From assembly GCA_945875225.1 (NCBI GenBank), contig CAMCJY010000049.1, positions 1-9,970 on the forward strand: a stretch of DNA of 9,970 bases, written 5' to 3'. Source of the stretch: Comamonas sp. lk (lineage in GTDB: Bacteria; Pseudomonadota; Gammaproteobacteria; Burkholderiales; Burkholderiaceae_C). Numbering within the stretch: the stretch's first letter is position 1; each line of letters begins with the position of its first letter. This document shows, in pieces, positions 1 through 6,644 of the stretch. A program made the translations under genes and the position numbers. Under the pieces are notes generated by a model that was not told where the DNA came from, searched no databases, and was given only the letters and a program-made list of their open reading frames with translations.

Positions 1-55
1 GTTCGACAGCGCACTGCGGGTAAGGCTGCTGACTCGGGTTAAACTTGGCGGCTAT

Positions 56-145
56 GGAGAGGTGGATGAGCGGTTTAAGTCACACGCCTGGAAAGCGTGC
101 GAGGGGTAAAACCCTCCGCGGGTTCGAATCCCGCCTTCTCCGCCA
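56..145 (+). tRNA. tRNA-Ser(GGA)
   Basis: Complete serine tRNA with the CCA end encoded (143-145). The 7-bp acceptor stem pairs 56-62 with 135-141, with one G-U pair. The anticodon stem CACGC/GCGTG (83-87 with 95-99) encloses the loop CTGGAAA, giving anticodon GGA at 90-92, which reads UCC and UCU. A long variable arm (GAGGG at 101-105 with CCCTC at 112-116) marks it as a class II tRNA such as tRNA-Ser. The T arm is GCGGG/CCCGC (118-122 with 130-134) around TTCGAAT. The discriminator base is G142, as expected for serine. A hairpin terminator follows within about 10 nt, so it is probably a single-gene transcript unless a gene lies just left of the window. Confidence 0.97.
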
Positions 146-155
146 GTGAGTGATA

Positions 156-190
156 TAGAAAAGGGCCTTTCGGCCCTTTTCTACGTTTTG
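156..190 (+). terminator. Rho-independent terminator after tRNA-Ser
   Basis: A perfect 12-bp inverted repeat pairs 156-167 with 172-183 around a TTTC loop. The stem is GC-rich near the loop (GGGCC/GGCCC) and has a run of four T in its 3' arm, with further T-rich sequence to 189. It lies 10 nt after the tRNA. Because the stem also carries a run of A in its 5' arm, it reads as a terminator on the other strand too. It is 26 nt beyond the stop codon of the leftward glutamine amidotransferase gene, so it probably works in both directions. Confidence 0.88.
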
Positions 191-209
191 GAACTTACAT
201 TCTCCCCAT

Positions 210-977
210 CTATCCCCGCCACCGCCCCCGCCAAGCCCCATAAAGTTGGTCCGCCAGCGCATGGCTGTCGGCTAAGCGGACTTCGCTGGCCGCTGCCATA
301 GCGTCCAGGCTTTGTACGCTGTTCGGCCAGCGTTCTACATGGCGCGAGAAGGACGCCCCCGGCTCAGCCATCCAAAGGCCGATTTTTTCTGCGGTGATTT
401 CGATATGAAACTGCATGCCCAGATGCGGGCCGATGGCAAAGGCTTGGTGCGCGCAGGCAGCGGAGGAGGCGATCAGCTCCGCGCCCGGCGGCAGCGTTAC
501 AAAGCTGTCGCGGTGCCATTGGTACAGGGTGTGGGCGCCGGTTCCATTACCCGACCCTGCCGCTGCCGCGTCTTCCCCAAACCAATAGCGCGCCGCGGCG
601 CTGCCCGTGGTTTGCAGCGGCATCCAGCCAATCTCAGGCTGTGCAGCGCGTTCTACCTTGCCGCCAAAAGCGCGGGCCATGAGTTGTCCGCCCAGGCAGT
701 GGCCGACGATGGGCACGCCCAGCGCGTCGGCTTCGCGCATCAGCACTTCGGCATGGCGCAGGGAAGGGCGCTCGTCGTTGGCGCTCCACTCGCCACCCAG
801 CACCGCCATGGCTTTGTACGCGCTAACTGATGCGGGGTAAGCCTCGCCGGCGTCGGCGCAGAACACATGCCAGCGAATGCCTTTGGCGTCCAGCCACTGG
901 CCTAGGTAGCCGGGACCGTCATCGCGCAGGTGCTGTAGCACCAAGACGTCTGCGGGCTGATCGTGGGGGGTAGGCAT
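210..977 (-). CDS. class I glutamine amidotransferase (GATase1, GMP synthase-like)
   Basis: Stand-alone class I glutamine amidotransferase domain of 255 aa. These domains hydrolyse glutamine and pass ammonia to an acceptor; this protein carries no synthetase domain, so its acceptor is unknown. The catalytic triad is visible: the nucleophile Cys94 in GHCLGGQ (92-98), with His191 and Glu193 in QFHIE. An oxyanion-type VLGG motif (59-62) is also present. Residues 137-149 are a low-complexity Ala/Gly insertion. The start is ATG with only a weak AAGAG nearby. It lies 27 nt after fadH on the same strand and is probably co-transcribed, ending at the shared terminator. Many such proteins are annotated GMP synthase-like without experimental support; glutamine hydrolysis by itself or action on a small amine or acid is equally possible. 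No signal peptide; cytoplasmic. Confidence 0.9.
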   Translation of the reverse strand: MPTPHDQPADVLVLQHLRDDGPGYLGQWLDAKGIRWHVFCADAGEAYPASVSAYKAMAVLGGEWSANDERPSLRHAEVLMREADALGVPIVGHCLGGQLMARAFGGKVERAAQPEIGWMPLQTTGSAAARYWFGEDAAAAGSGNGTGAHTLYQWHRDSFVTLPPGAELIASSAACAHQAFAIGPHLGMQFHIEITAEKIGLWMAEPGASFSRHVERWPNSVQSLDAMAAASEVRLADSHALADQLYGAWRGRWRG

Positions 978-1004
978 TGCTCTTGGACGCTGCGAGTAAG
1001 ACGC

Positions 1005-3101
1005 CTAGATCGCCTGCGTGGCGGCTGGCGCTGGTGTCGGAGCGCTCACCGGTGTGCCCTTGGCTGGGCTGACGGGTGCGCCCCATTGCAGCGCCAGTTG
1101 GGTGCCTTGCAAGATGGCGCGCTTGGCGTCCAGCTCGGCGGCCTCATCTGCGCCGCCGATCAAGTGCACTTGTGCGCCGCCTGCCAGCAATTGGGCCTGC
1201 AATTCGCGCTGCGGCTCCTGCCCGGCGCAGATGACGATGGTGTCCACTGCCAGCGTCATGGGCTTGTCGCCGGCCAGAATGTGTAAGCCCTGGTCGTCGA
1301 TGCGCTGGTAACTGACCAAGTTCATCATCTCCACCTCGCGGTTTTTGAGTGAGGTGCGGTGTATCCAACCGGTGGTTTTGCCCAGGCCGTCGCCTACTTT
1401 GCTTTTCTTGCGTTGCAAGAGGTAGATCTTGCGCGGGCTGGGGGCGATGTGCGCCGTTTGCAAACCCCCGGCATTAGCGTAGCTGCGGTCCACGCCCCAT
1501 TCTTTGAAAAACTGGTCCGCATCCAGGCTGGAACTGCTGCCTTCGTGGAGTAAAAACTCTGCCGTGTCAAAGCCTATGCCGCCCGCGCCAATCAGCGCCA
1601 CGCGCTGCCCGACAGGGCATTTGTCGCGCAGCACATCCAGGTAGCTGCGCACCGAGGCGTGGTCTATGCCCTCAATAGCCGGTGTGCGCGGCACCACCCC
1701 AGTGGCCAGCACGACTTGTGTAAATCCTGCGTCCAGTAAGTCTTGCGCACTGACGCGCTGGCCCAGGCGCAGGGTGACACCGGTCAAGCTAATTTGCTTG
1801 GCAAAGTAGCGCAGGGTCTCAAAGAACTCTTCTTTGCCGGGCACTTGCTTGGCGATGTTGAACTGGCCGCCAATCTCGCTGGCGGCGTCAAACAGCGTGA
1901 CGTCCAGGCCGCGCCGCGCCGCCGTGGTGGCAAACGCCAGTCCGGCCGGGCCGGCTCCCACCACCGCAATGCGCTCGCGCATCGGGGCAGGGGTTTCGAC
2001 CATCAGGGTTTCGTGGCAGGCACGCGGGTTGACCAGGCAAGAGGTAATCTTTCCGCCAAAAGTGTGGTCCAAACAGGCTTGGTTGCAGCCAATGCAGGTG
2101 TTGATCTCGTCCGCCCGGCCTTCGGCGGCTTTGCGTACAAAGTCGGCATCGGCCAAAAAGGGCCGCGCCATGGACACCATGTCCGCCATACCATCGGCCA
2201 AAATTTGCTCGGCTACTTCGGGCGTGTTGATACGGTTGGTGGCCACTAGCGGAATACCCACTTTGCCTTTGAGCTGCGCCGTCACCCAGGCAAAAGCGGC
2301 GCGCGGCACTTTGGTGGCGATGGTGGGAATACGCGCCTCATGCCACCCGATGCCGGTGTTCAAAATCGACACCCCGGCCAGCTCCAGCGCCCGCGCAAGT
2401 TGCACCACTTCGTCCAGCGTAGAGCCGCCCTCCACCAAATCCAGCATGGATAACCTAAAAATCACAATGAAATGGGGCCCCACCGCTTGGCGGATACGGC
2501 GCACGATCTCCAGCGGGAAGCGGATGCGGTTTTCATAGCTGCCGCCCCAGGCGTCTTCGCGCTGGTTGGTTTGGCGGGCGATAAATTCATTGATCAGGTA
2601 GCCTTCCGAACCCATGATCTCGACGCCGTCGTAGCCTGCGCTTTGGGCCAATGCGGCGCAGCGCGCGTAGTCGGCAATGGTTTCTTCGATCTCTTCTTCC
2701 GTCAGAGGGTGCGGGCGAAAGGGGTTGATGGGCGCTTTGAGCGCACTGGGCGCCACCAGCTCGGGGTGGTAGGCGTAGCGGCCAAAGTGCAGTATTTGCA
2801 TGGCTATTTTGCCGCCAGCGGCATGTACCGCCTCGGTCACTACCTGGTGTTTGTCTGCTTCCTCTTGCGTGGCCATGCGCGCGCCGCCCGGCAGGGGGCG
2901 GCCCCGGTCGTTGGGCGCTATGCCGCCTGTCACGATCAGGCCCACACCGCCACGTGCGCGCTCAGCATAAAACGCGGCCATTCGCTCAAAGCCGTTTTTG
3001 GCTTCCTCCAAACCCACGTGCATGGAGCCCATGATGACGCGGTTTTTGAGTTCAGTAAAACCCAGGTCCAGGGGTTTGAGCAAATGGGGGTAGGGGTTCA
3101 C
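1005..3101 (-). CDS. fadH: NADPH-dependent 2,4-dienoyl-CoA reductase
   Basis: Reduces 2,4-dienoyl-CoA to 3-enoyl-CoA with NADPH, which lets beta-oxidation handle unsaturated fatty acids with even-position double bonds. The layout matches E. coli FadH (about 672 aa) throughout. An N-terminal old-yellow-enzyme FMN barrel (about 1-330) carries Tyr168 (GSEGYLINEF) and His254 (GIGWHEAR), equivalent to the E. coli catalytic pair. A 4Fe-4S cluster is bound by Cys336, Cys339, Cys343 and Cys355. A FAD fold follows (GAGPAG, 382-387), then the NADPH site (GAGGIG, 505-510) and the closing CAGQEP and LIGG motifs (626-650). Start is GTG at 3101, supported by AAGGA 7 nt upstream. The last 24 residues are a Pro/Ala/Thr-rich tail beyond the E. 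coli end. The GATase gene follows after 27 nt. Soluble, monomer-type flavoprotein. Confidence 0.97.
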   Translation of the reverse strand: MNPYPHLLKPLDLGFTELKNRVIMGSMHVGLEEAKNGFERMAAFYAERARGGVGLIVTGGIAPNDRGRPLPGGARMATQEEADKHQVVTEAVHAAGGKIAMQILHFGRYAYHPELVAPSALKAPINPFRPHPLTEEEIEETIADYARCAALAQSAGYDGVEIMGSEGYLINEFIARQTNQREDAWGGSYENRIRFPLEIVRRIRQAVGPHFIVIFRLSMLDLVEGGSTLDEVVQLARALELAGVSILNTGIGWHEARIPTIATKVPRAAFAWVTAQLKGKVGIPLVATNRINTPEVAEQILADGMADMVSMARPFLADADFVRKAAEGRADEINTCIGCNQACLDHTFGGKITSCLVNPRACHETLMVETPAPMRERIAVVGAGPAGLAFATTAARRGLDVTLFDAASEIGGQFNIAKQVPGKEEFFETLRYFAKQISLTGVTLRLGQRVSAQDLLDAGFTQVVLATGVVPRTPAIEGIDHASVRSYLDVLRDKCPVGQRVALIGAGGIGFDTAEFLLHEGSSSSLDADQFFKEWGVDRSYANAGGLQTAHIAPSPRKIYLLQRKKSKVGDGLGKTTGWIHRTSLKNREVEMMNLVSYQRIDDQGLHILAGDKPMTLAVDTIVICAGQEPQRELQAQLLAGGAQVHLIGGADEAAELDAKRAILQGTQLALQWGAPVSPAKGTPVSAPTPAPAATQAI

Positions 3102-3108
3102 GCGAGCG

Positions 3109-3113
3109 TCCTT
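3109..3113 (-). promoter_or_regulatory. Shine-Dalgarno site deciding the GTG start of fadH
   Basis: Read on the minus strand this is AAGGA, 7 nt before the GTG at 3101-3099. Good spacing and sequence support GTG as the true start, and the protein from there begins like E. coli FadH. Confidence 0.8.
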
Positions 3114-3133
3114 GGGCGATGGCTATTGAATCA

Positions 3134-3166
3134 GGCCGCCCTGCACCGTAGGTGCGCAAAGCGGCC
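3134..3166. repeat. nested inverted repeat in the fadH/Nudix divergent region
   Basis: Two perfect inverted repeats sit one inside the other. The outer arms are GGCCGC (3134-3139) and GCGGCC (3161-3166); the inner arms are GCACC (3143-3147) and GGTGC (3151-3155) around a 3-nt loop. Internal bulges of 3 and 5 nt separate the stems. It lies 33-65 nt upstream of the fadH start, so it could be a leader hairpin in fadH mRNA or a protein site. No T run follows it on either strand, so it does not look like a terminator. Function is unknown. Confidence 0.5.
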
Positions 3167-3186
3167 AACAAGAGCGGTATTCTCTA

Positions 3187-3201
3187 CCATGTGTCCCATG
3201 G
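3187..3201. repeat. short palindrome CCATG-N5-CATGG
   Basis: Perfect 5-bp arms around a 5-nt centre, in the region between the divergent fadH and Nudix genes. The size and symmetry suit a dimeric repressor operator, but it resembles no fatty-acid regulator site I know (neither the FadR nor the PsrA pattern). It may be chance. Confidence 0.25.
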
Positions 3202-3267
3202 CCTCAGCCCGCGCATACCGGTGTAAGTCTTTGCGTGCCGCGTTGTATCTCTTTGCAAACTCCGTTC

Positions 3268-3963
3268 ATGAAAGCTACTGTGGAGGATCTTCCCCCAAAC
3301 ACTGTGCCCCAAGCGCCAAGCGCCGTGCGCCCGCGCGACGCGGCCAGCCTGCTGATTTACCGCCGCCGGGGCGCGCAGCTCCAGGTGCTGATGGGCAAGC
3401 GCAGGCCGGGTGCGCGGTTTTTGCCCGACGTGTATGTATTTCCCGGTGGCGCGCTGGATAAGGCCGATGCGCAAAAAGTGGCGGAGGCGACGGCGGCACC
3501 AGAGCGCGCTACCGGTGCGGGCTCGGCGCTAGCGCCGCATTGCGTGCAAGCCATGGCCGCGCGCAACCCGCTGCACGCCGCCGCTTTGCTGGGCGCCGCC
3601 TTGCGCGAGTCGCATGAGGAAAGCGGCTGGCGCTGGGCCGATGCTGCATTACCAAGCTTAAATAACACGGGTTTTTGCTACCTAGGCCGTGCCATCACCC
3701 CAGCGCAAAGCCCCAGGCGGTTTCATGCGCGTTTTTTTGCCGTGCCCCTGGAACGTATGCAACAAGACCCGCATGCCGATGGCGAGTTGCTGGACTTGCG
3801 CTGGGTCGATGCGCGCAACCCGGAGCAATTGCCCATCATCGACGTCACTGAATTCATGCTGGCCGAGTTGCAGCGCGAACTCACTGGCAAGCGCGTGGAC
3901 GTGCCCTTGCTCTGTTATGTCAACGAAGTAGTGCGAATACGCAGGCTTGCCATTAGCCCTTGA
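3268..3963 (+). CDS. Nudix hydrolase, NUDT7/NUDT19-like (possible CoA or acyl-CoA diphosphatase)
   Basis: Nudix fold protein of 231 aa from the ATG at 3268. Nudix enzymes cleave a nucleoside diphosphate linked to another group, using metal held by the Nudix box. The box is split: FPGGALD at 58-64 supplies the first glycines, and ALRESHEESG at 111-120 supplies the REUXEEXG half (Arg113, Glu114, Glu117, Glu118, Gly120). About 50 residues, partly Ala-rich, lie between. This split arrangement is typical of the NUDT19 and related CoA-hydrolase families, which cut CoA or acyl-CoA to 3',5'-ADP and a phosphopantetheine. The exact substrate here is inferred, not shown. A GTG at 3235 would add 11 residues; neither start has a clear Shine-Dalgarno site and I prefer the ATG. 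The gene diverges from fadH, and its 3' end overlaps the CoA-transferase gene by 11 nt, tail to tail. Confidence 0.87.
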   Translation: MKATVEDLPPNTVPQAPSAVRPRDAASLLIYRRRGAQLQVLMGKRRPGARFLPDVYVFPGGALDKADAQKVAEATAAPERATGAGSALAPHCVQAMAARNPLHAAALLGAALRESHEESGWRWADAALPSLNNTGFCYLGRAITPAQSPRRFHARFFAVPLERMQQDPHADGELLDLRWVDARNPEQLPIIDVTEFMLAELQRELTGKRVDVPLLCYVNEVVRIRRLAISP

Positions 3964-4867
3964 GCGTAAATAGCGGAATGTCTTTCCGCACCGAAAGCGT
4001 ATCAAGCTGTCCGCGGGTTTTATCTTTCACGAATGCGGCAACGGCGGTATGGCTTTCGGGACGAAACATGCTGCGCATATCGCTATGCGATTGGCCAGCC
4101 GATTCCATCAGGCGCTGCGCAAAATGCGGCTCCAGCGCGGCAAAGGCGACGCGGCCGTCTTTGCAGGGGTAAATGCGGTAGCCCGCGTGGCTGCCGCCTA
4201 CGCTGCCTTTGGCGGTGCTTAGGCCCCAGTTGCGTGGCAGGGCCAGGTAATTCGCTGCTTCAGACAGGGCGACTTCGATATGCGCGCCTTTCCCGCTGGC
4301 CATACGCTGCATTTGGACCTGCAGCACCGCTTCGCTGGCCATGAGCGATCCGCCCATGTCGGCGTAAAGCGTCGGCGGCATGTCCATGCCCGTCACCAAA
4401 CCGGCCTCGGCCATATAGGTGAGGTCATGCCCGGGCTTTTCGGCCCGCGCGCCTGGCGCGCCGACGATGGCGACCATGCTCAGCGTGGGGTAGCGCTTTT
4501 TCAGGCTGGCCCAGCCCACGCCCAGCTTGTCCAACGCTGAGGGGCGAAAGGAGGTCAGCAGTACATCGCTGCGTACCAACATTTTGTGCAGTTGGGCCTG
4601 GCCTTTGGCGGTTTTGAGGTCGGCCTGCAGCACCCGTATGCCTTGGTGCAAGCTGGTGTAGGCCGACATGTTGTACATGCCCAGAGGGTCACCTGGCGTT
4701 CCTGCTGGCATGGCTGCGGGTGCGGGAGGTTCGAGCTTGCTGCAAGTGGCGCCCATGGCTTGCAAACGCATCATCGCGGCGGGCCCGGGCAGGTTGAGCG
4801 CCAGGCTGAGGATGCGCACGCCTTTGAGCGGACGCAAGGGTTTTGGTGGGGTAGTTTGGCTTGCCAT
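3953..4867 (-). CDS. CaiB/BaiF family III CoA-transferase, alpha-methylacyl-CoA racemase-like
   Basis: Family III CoA-transferase fold, 304 aa from the ATG at 4867. Members move CoA between acids or racemise 2-methylacyl-CoA. The N-terminal part (LKGVRILSLALNLPGPAAMMRLQAMGA, from residue 14) aligns with the family's nucleotide-fold start, and SDVLLTSFRPSALDKLG (100-116) is the family's usual second motif. The three residues used by alpha-methylacyl-CoA racemases are all present: His147 in GHDLTYMAEAGL, Asp170 in YADMGGS and Glu246 in ALEPHF. That favours a racemase over a transferase, but the protein is clearly shorter than the usual 360-400 aa, mainly at the C terminus. An upstream ATG at 4993 would overlap the flavodoxin gene and add a non-family leader, so I reject it. 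Lies 74 nt after the flavodoxin gene, possibly one transcript. Confidence 0.87.
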   Translation of the reverse strand: MASQTTPPKPLRPLKGVRILSLALNLPGPAAMMRLQAMGATCSKLEPPAPAAMPAGTPGDPLGMYNMSAYTSLHQGIRVLQADLKTAKGQAQLHKMLVRSDVLLTSFRPSALDKLGVGWASLKKRYPTLSMVAIVGAPGARAEKPGHDLTYMAEAGLVTGMDMPPTLYADMGGSLMASEAVLQVQMQRMASGKGAHIEVALSEAANYLALPRNWGLSTAKGSVGGSHAGYRIYPCKDGRVAFAALEPHFAQRLMESAGQSHSDMRSMFRPESHTAVAAFVKDKTRGQLDTLSVRKDIPLFTLKG

Positions 4868-4941
4868 GGGGGTCTTTTTTTGGGCTATGGAGGTTAGGGA
4901 CTTTAAGTGGAGTTGGCGGCGCGCAATGCGGTGCGATGTGC

Positions 4942-5421
4942 TCAGACCGAGCTGGGAAGGCTTAAGCCCAGACGGCGCGCTTGCGCAATCCAAGTTGCAA
5001 ACCAGGCCAGTGCCACGGCGTCAGGTTCAGCAGCATCCAGCGCGTCAAGTACGCAAGACTCACCCACCAACTGCGCACCCAGGTCTTGCAGTCGGCTTTG
5101 AAACGCTTTTGCGCCGCCGTAAAACGTGTCGCCATAGCTGCTGTCGCCCAGCGCCACCAGGCCAAAGCGCACATGGCCCAGAAAACGTGCATCGGCGTCC
5201 AGGCTTTGGTACAGGTCACCGGCGTTATCTGGCACATCGCCGCTGCCGGTGGTAGAGCAGCACAGCACAAACAAGCCGGGGGTGTCAAAAACGTCAATAG
5301 TCAGGTCTTGCATGTCCAGCACTTGGGCGCTGGCGCCATGCTCAGGCGCGGCAAAGGCCAGGGTTTGGGCGATCTGGCGGGCGTTTCCGTGAACGCTGCC
5401 AACCAGCAGGGTGAGTTGCAT
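4942..5421 (-). CDS. flavodoxin-domain protein, MioC-like
   Basis: Single flavodoxin domain of 159 aa, an FMN-binding electron carrier. The phosphate-binding loop is LVGSVHGNARQ near the N terminus. STTGSGDVPDN matches the STxGxGDxPDN signature shared by MioC and the flavodoxin domains of P450 and sulfite reductases. GLVALGDSSYGDTFYGGAKAFQSRLQDLGA is the third FMN-contact region. I chose the ATG at 5421 (MQLTLLVGS) because flavodoxins start just before the first strand; an ATG at 5457 would add 12 residues including two Cys. Neither has a clear Shine-Dalgarno site. E. coli MioC is linked to biotin synthase, but no such partner is visible here. The partner reductase is unknown. The CoA-transferase gene lies 74 nt downstream. 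Confidence 0.9.
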   Translation of the reverse strand: MQLTLLVGSVHGNARQIAQTLAFAAPEHGASAQVLDMQDLTIDVFDTPGLFVLCCSTTGSGDVPDNAGDLYQSLDADARFLGHVRFGLVALGDSSYGDTFYGGAKAFQSRLQDLGAQLVGESCVLDALDAAEPDAVALAWFATWIAQARRLGLSLPSSV

Positions 5422-5430
5422 AAGAGAATG

Positions 5431-5452
5431 GGCAGGGCAAAAAAGGCAGGGC
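5431..5452. repeat. 8-nt direct repeat upstream of the flavodoxin gene
   Basis: GGCAGGGC occurs at 5431-5438 and again at 5445-5452, separated by six A. On the coding strand of the flavodoxin gene this is GCCCTGCC, six T, GCCCTGCC, ending 9 nt before the chosen ATG. It occupies the place where a Shine-Dalgarno site is expected. It may be a regulator site, part of a short leader, or coding sequence if translation starts at 5457. Confidence 0.35.
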
Positions 5453-5534
5453 CGCATGATAGGGGCAATAATCGGCGCCTTTGTGCTCAGTGGCCGCGCC
5501 GGTGATGTATACGGACGCGGCGGGCCGCTTAACT

Positions 5535-5540
5535 AGGGGG
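5535..5540 (+). promoter_or_regulatory. Shine-Dalgarno-like AGGGGG deciding the TTG start of the exonuclease
   Basis: AGGGGG lies 7 nt before the TTG at 5548, a good position for a ribosome binding site. It supports the rare TTG start over the next in-frame ATG at 5662, although that ATG would keep the whole exonuclease domain. Confidence 0.55.
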
Positions 5541-5547
5541 TGCTGGC

Positions 5548-6633
5548 TTGACGTCTGATTTTTTGAGTGCCGACTTGTTTCCGGAATTGCCCAAAGTAGC
5601 AGTCCTGCCCCCGCCGCGCAAGCGCAAACCCGCCGAGGCCAAAGCGAGGGCTCAAACCACGATGACAACAGCACCCCAAGCCGGGACTTTGGCGGCTGCG
5701 GCCGCCACCCCATCCGCAAGCCCCGTAAGCGCCCCCGAGGCCTGTGCCGCCGTGCTGGACGCCCATCCCGACTATCGGGTGTTGCGCCGTCTGCCGGTGC
5801 GCCTTGGGTGGCCTGGCGCGCAGTCCACAGGCCGCACTTGCGTCTTGATTTTGGATACCGAAACCACCGGGCTAGACCAGTCCAAAGAAAAGATTATTGA
5901 GCTGGCGATGCTGCGCCTGGAGGTGGACAGCGCCACCGGCATGCCGCTGGGCCCGCTGCAAGTGTTTGACGAATTGGAAGACCCAGGCCGTGCCATTCCC
6001 AAAGAGGTGGTCGCTTTGACCGGCATCACCGATGCCGACGTGCAGGGCAAGCGCTTGGACGAGTCGCGCATCGCGGCCATGCTGGACGGCGTGGACGTGG
6101 TGATTGCCCACAACGCGGGTTTTGACCGTCCGTTTTGTGAGGCGCGTATCCCCCAGTTTCGTGAGCTGGCCTGGGCTTGTTCGTTTGCCGACATCGACTG
6201 GAAAGCCCAAGGCCGCAGTTCCAGCAAGCTAGAGGCGCTGGCGTTGGAGTTGGGCTGGTTTTACGACGCGCACCGCGCCGAGATGGATTGCCATGCGCTG
6301 CTGGCGGTGCTGTGCGCGCCGCTGCCTAAAGCGCCCGAGCGCAATGGCATGGCGGCGCTGCTTGCGGCAGCGCTAAGGCCTGCGTTGCGCCTGTACGCCA
6401 CCCACGCGCCTTTTGATTCCAAAGACTTGCTCAAAGCGCGCGGCTACCGTTGGAATGCCGAGCAAAAGGTCTGGACCACGCGCTTGGCGGACGAAGCGGC
6501 ATCGGAGGCGGAATGCGAGTGGCTCAAGACCGAGGTCTATGGCGGTCGCCACGCGGTGGTAGCCATAGAGCAAAGCGATGCCCGCGCCAAGTATTCATCG
6601 CGTGGCGGACGCTTGGTGCAGCGCCAGTTATAG
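5548..6633 (+). CDS. DEDDh 3'-5' exonuclease (DnaQ/epsilon-like) with C-terminal extension
   Basis: DnaQ-like 3'-5' exonuclease of 361 aa. It removes nucleotides from 3' ends of DNA or RNA with two metal ions. Residues 1-75 are a low-complexity basic and then Ala/Pro/Thr-rich leader. The nuclease domain (about 98-257) shows all DEDDh motifs: Asp103 and Glu105 in ILDTETTGLD, Asp193 in VIAHNAGFD, and His242 and Asp247 in HRAEMD. The C-terminal 279-332 forms a small module with SKDLLKARGYRWNAEQKVW, which is not part of the epsilon core; 333-361 is a polar basic tail. The length and flanking parts differ from DNA polymerase III epsilon (about 240 aa), so this is likely an accessory nuclease rather than the replicative proofreader. 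TTG start with AGGGGG upstream; the ATG at 5662 is the alternative. The MOSC gene starts 11 nt later. Confidence 0.9.
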   Translation: MTSDFLSADLFPELPKVAVLPPPRKRKPAEAKARAQTTMTTAPQAGTLAAAAATPSASPVSAPEACAAVLDAHPDYRVLRRLPVRLGWPGAQSTGRTCVLILDTETTGLDQSKEKIIELAMLRLEVDSATGMPLGPLQVFDELEDPGRAIPKEVVALTGITDADVQGKRLDESRIAAMLDGVDVVIAHNAGFDRPFCEARIPQFRELAWACSFADIDWKAQGRSSSKLEALALELGWFYDAHRAEMDCHALLAVLCAPLPKAPERNGMAALLAAALRPALRLYATHAPFDSKDLLKARGYRWNAEQKVWTTRLADEAASEAECEWLKTEVYGGRHAVVAIEQSDARAKYSSRGGRLVQRQL

Positions 6634-6644
6634 GCTGCATCGAC

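Noticed and set aside
1..55. Promoter for tRNA-Ser, with a TTAAACT -10-like stretch at 39-45
   Set aside because: No -35 element sits at proper spacing and only 55 nt are available, so the call would be a guess. The tRNA may also be transcribed from further upstream.
56..145. tRNA-Ser as an integration site for a genomic island
   Set aside because: No repeat of the tRNA 3' end and no integrase or mobility gene is seen in the window; the flanking genes look like core genes.
312..830. Open frame of 172 aa on the plus strand opposite the glutamine amidotransferase
   Set aside because: The opposite strand encodes a protein with an intact catalytic triad; this frame has no recognisable motif.
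2472..3461. Long open frame of 329 aa on the plus strand opposite fadH
   Set aside because: It lies antisense to a certain fadH gene and runs into the Nudix gene in another frame. The product is Arg/Ala/Gly-rich with no family resemblance, typical of a shadow frame in GC-rich DNA.
4868..4993. N-terminal extension of the CoA-transferase from the ATG at 4993
   Set aside because: The added 42 residues do not resemble the family, and the extension would overlap the end of the flavodoxin gene.
5422..5547. Promoters in the flavodoxin/exonuclease divergent region
   Set aside because: TATACG- and TATCAT-like stretches exist, but none pairs with a -35 box at 16-18 nt spacing, so no promoter is called.
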